Assembly (NCBI GenBank): GCA_958451915.1
Contig: CAUDRX010000106.1
Coordinates: 1 to 7,672 of the forward strand
Direction of reading: 5' to 3'
DNA from: an uncultured Peptococcaceae bacterium
Lineage (GTDB): Bacteria; Bacillota; Peptococcia; Peptococcales; Peptococcaceae
Length of the DNA: 7,672 bases
Part shown: piece after piece, positions 6,379 through 7,672 of the stretch
How the letters are laid out: every line of letters starts with the position of its first letter
How positions within the stretch are numbered: the stretch's first letter is position 1
Notes under the pieces: model-generated
The model's database searches: none
Seen by the model: the letters and a program-made list of their open reading frames with translations, nothing else
What the model was told of the DNA's origin: nothing
Program-made: the position numbers and the translations under genes

Positions 6379-6558
6379 ATAAATCGCGGTACCACCTTTT
6401 TTCAGCCCGAAGGCCCTCAGGATCTTTTAACGGTCATCAGCCGGGGTTTCCCCGCCTCAAAAGCAACCTTCAGGCCCCTTTGACTAATGACACTCTCAGC
6501 CACGGTGTCACTCTCTGTTTAGCGCCAAAGCCTTACTCCTCTTTCTCATCGGCTCTAT
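6351..6558 (-). promoter_or_regulatory. T-box riboswitch leader, valine type
   Basis: The roughly 200-nt leader binds uncharged tRNA-Val and chooses between termination and readthrough into valS. The T-box motif AGGTGGTACCGCG lies at 6397-6385; its TGGT would pair with the ACCA end of tRNA-Val. Stem I spans about 6553-6454. Its base has a k-turn pattern (GATGA opposite GA), then a GAAAG/CTTTT helix. The specifier loop has AGTA on the 5' strand and GAAG-GTT-G on the 3' strand, so the specifier is GUU (6467-6465), a valine codon followed by a purine. The distal AGAGAG element is present near 6513. A GGGG-AAA-CCCC hairpin (6453-6443) and a small UUCG-capped hairpin precede the T-box. Codon, discriminator pairing and downstream gene agree. 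Confidence 0.95.
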
Positions 6559-6564
6559 TTTTAC

Positions 6565-6594
6565 ATGATACCAAAGCGTGCGGCGCCGCGTCAA
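6565..6594 (-). promoter_or_regulatory. Sigma-A-type promoter of the valS operon
   Basis: TTGACG (6594-6589, 5/6 to consensus) and TATCAT (6570-6565) are separated by 18 bp. Predicted initiation near 6558 lies just before stem I of the T-box. The spacer is unusually GC-rich and contains a perfect 10-bp palindrome. Confidence 0.7.
6580..6589. repeat. Perfect 10-bp palindrome in the valS promoter spacer
   Basis: GCGGCGCCGC reads the same on both strands and lies between the -35 and -10 hexamers, touching the -35. It could be a protein-binding site or chance in a GC-rich patch; no family is recognised. Confidence 0.5.
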
Positions 6595-6618
6595 TATCCA
6601 TTACAGGCAAATCTATAG

Positions 6619-6655
6619 AAAAAAAGCTACAGATCTATCGAAGAGATCCGTAGCT
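6619..6655 (-). terminator. Intrinsic terminator after secF
   Basis: A 12-bp stem AGCTACGGATCT/AGATCTGTAGCT (6655-6644 with 6636-6625, one G-U pair) has a 7-nt loop and is followed by a run of U. It begins 12 nt after the secF stop and separates secDF from the valS promoter. Confidence 0.93.
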
Positions 6656-6666
6656 CAAATACTATA

Positions 6667-7533
6667 TCAGAAACGTTTTTTCTTCGTTTTCATCGAAAAA
6701 TCATACCACAATGGCGATGCAACGAAGATGGATGAGTAAGTCCCGCTGACGATCCCAATGATGAGCGCCAGCACAAAAAGTCTCGTCGTATCCCCGCCAA
6801 GGAAGAAAACCGAAACGATCGGGATCAGCGTCGTAAGAGACGTAAACAATGAGCGGCGCAAAGTTGACTGAATGCCATAATTGACAGTCTGTGCAAGCTC
6901 ATCGCGCTTGACCGCACCCAGACGTTCACGAATGCGGTCAAAGACAACGATCGTATCATTGATCGAATACCCAAAGATCGTCAGGATCGCAGCTACAAAG
7001 TTGGAGTTCACTTCCAACTGAAAGATCGAAAATATCCCAATAGTGATCAGGATATCATGGAAAAGAGCGATATTGCCCGCCAGAGCAAAACGCCACTGGA
7101 AACGGACTGTGATGTACACGATCATCAGAACAATAGCTATGACCAATGCCAACACACCTGAGAGCAGGATCTCCTGTCCGATGGAAGGACCAACAGCATT
7201 AACCTGGAGCACTTCGAAAGGTGTGCCAACCGCATCGGTCAATTCTGAAACAAACGCATCCTGCGCTGTCTGATCCATAAACTCAGTACGCAGCTGGAAA
7301 GTATTATTGTCCATTTCCTGAAGCTGTGCTCCATCGTAACCGATATCACCAAGATCACTGCGCAATTCAGCGATATCCATTTTTTCTTCGAACTGAATCT
7401 GATAGACCGACCCGCCGGTGAAGTCAACGCCGAAATTCAGCCCCTGCACAAAAAGAGAAATAATCCCAGCAATAATGATCACGCAAGAAAGGACATATGC
7501 AAATTTTCTCTTTCCTATAAAATCGAAATTCAT
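6667..7533 (-). CDS. secF: Protein translocase subunit SecF
   Basis: SecF is the partner of SecD in the RND-like accessory complex that uses the proton gradient to help proteins leave the SecYEG channel. The 288 residues match stand-alone SecF. A first membrane helix lies at about 11-30, followed by the signature FGVDFTGGS (34-42) and a periplasmic domain of about 43-115. VGPSIGQEI (114-122) enters the second helix, and four more helices follow, including the conserved GYSINDTIVVFDRIRE (188-203). The end is basic (MKTKKKRF). The start is the ATG at 7533 with AGGAGG at 8 nt. The start overlaps the secD stop by 4 nt (ATGA), implying translational coupling. The split secD/secF arrangement contrasts with fused SecDF in Bacillus. 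Confidence 0.97.
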   Translation of the reverse strand: MNFDFIGKRKFAYVLSCVIIIAGIISLFVQGLNFGVDFTGGSVYQIQFEEKMDIAELRSDLGDIGYDGAQLQEMDNNTFQLRTEFMDQTAQDAFVSELTDAVGTPFEVLQVNAVGPSIGQEILLSGVLALVIAIVLMIVYITVRFQWRFALAGNIALFHDILITIGIFSIFQLEVNSNFVAAILTIFGYSINDTIVVFDRIRERLGAVKRDELAQTVNYGIQSTLRRSLFTSLTTLIPIVSVFFLGGDTTRLFVLALIIGIVSGTYSSIFVASPLWYDFSMKTKKKRF

Positions 7534-7672
7534 TGTTGTCCCTCCTGTCGTTTAATACCATAAAATCTTGGAGTCTTGATCACGCCGCCCTGGACAAGAT
7601 TGCGCAGGATAAAGCGTGTGAATGTGATAGCCGTAAAAAGGCTGAGCAAGATACCAATGGCAAGTGTGATCG
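7530..7672 (-). CDS. secD: Protein translocase subunit SecD, C-terminal end only (partial)
   Basis: The last 46 codons of an open frame run in from the right edge and end in TGA at 7532-7530. The peptide begins ITLAIGILLSLFTAITFTR, matching the final membrane helix of SecD (the usual pattern is TLaIGilxSlFTAixvTR). A basic cytoplasmic tail ending in KRQEGQQ follows. The frame overlaps the secF start by 4 nt and carries the secF Shine-Dalgarno. Most of the protein, including its periplasmic head, lies outside the window; identity rests on this helix and the secF neighbour. Confidence 0.93.
   Translation of the reverse strand, partial: ITLAIGILLSLFTAITFTRFILRNLVQGGVIKTPRFYGIKRQEGQQ

Overview
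The window reads as chromosomal housekeeping sequence from an anaerobic Firmicute. A diderm Negativicutes-like host is my best guess. The reasons are separate secD and secF genes, a T-box leader in front of valS, a Tat operon with two different small subunits, and a ferredoxin/AhpF-like rather than classical thioredoxin reductase. This is inferred from gene content and protein style only; no rRNA or other marker is present. All real genes are on the minus strand, so the layout below runs from right to left.

Right end (7672 to about 6619): the 3' end of secD overlaps secF by 4 nt, and secF ends in a strong intrinsic terminator. Together they encode the SecDF accessory motor of the Sec translocon.

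Middle (about 6594 to 1131): a sigma-A-type promoter, a valine T-box riboswitch (specifier GUU, T-box motif, terminator hairpin) and valS are followed closely by tatA, a tatB-like gene, tatC, a PRC-barrel protein of unknown role and a small FeoA-like protein. Gaps are 40 bp or less, several junctions are coupled or overlapping, and I see no terminator until the one after the FeoA-like gene. The simplest reading is one transcription unit in which tRNA-Val charging can influence Tat translocase expression.

Left end (about 1048 to 1): trxB has its own extended -10 promoter candidate and a strong Shine-Dalgarno. It runs off the window edge. After a complete reductase portion it enters what looks like a fused thioredoxin-fold domain, and its pyridine-nucleotide site lacks the classical NADPH-specific HRRxxxR motif.

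I found no mobile element, CRISPR array, tRNA or rRNA. Nothing here is clearly a new system. The most interesting points are the atypical trxB fusion, the T-box/tat linkage, and the uncharacterised PRC-barrel and FeoA-like pair attached to the Tat operon.
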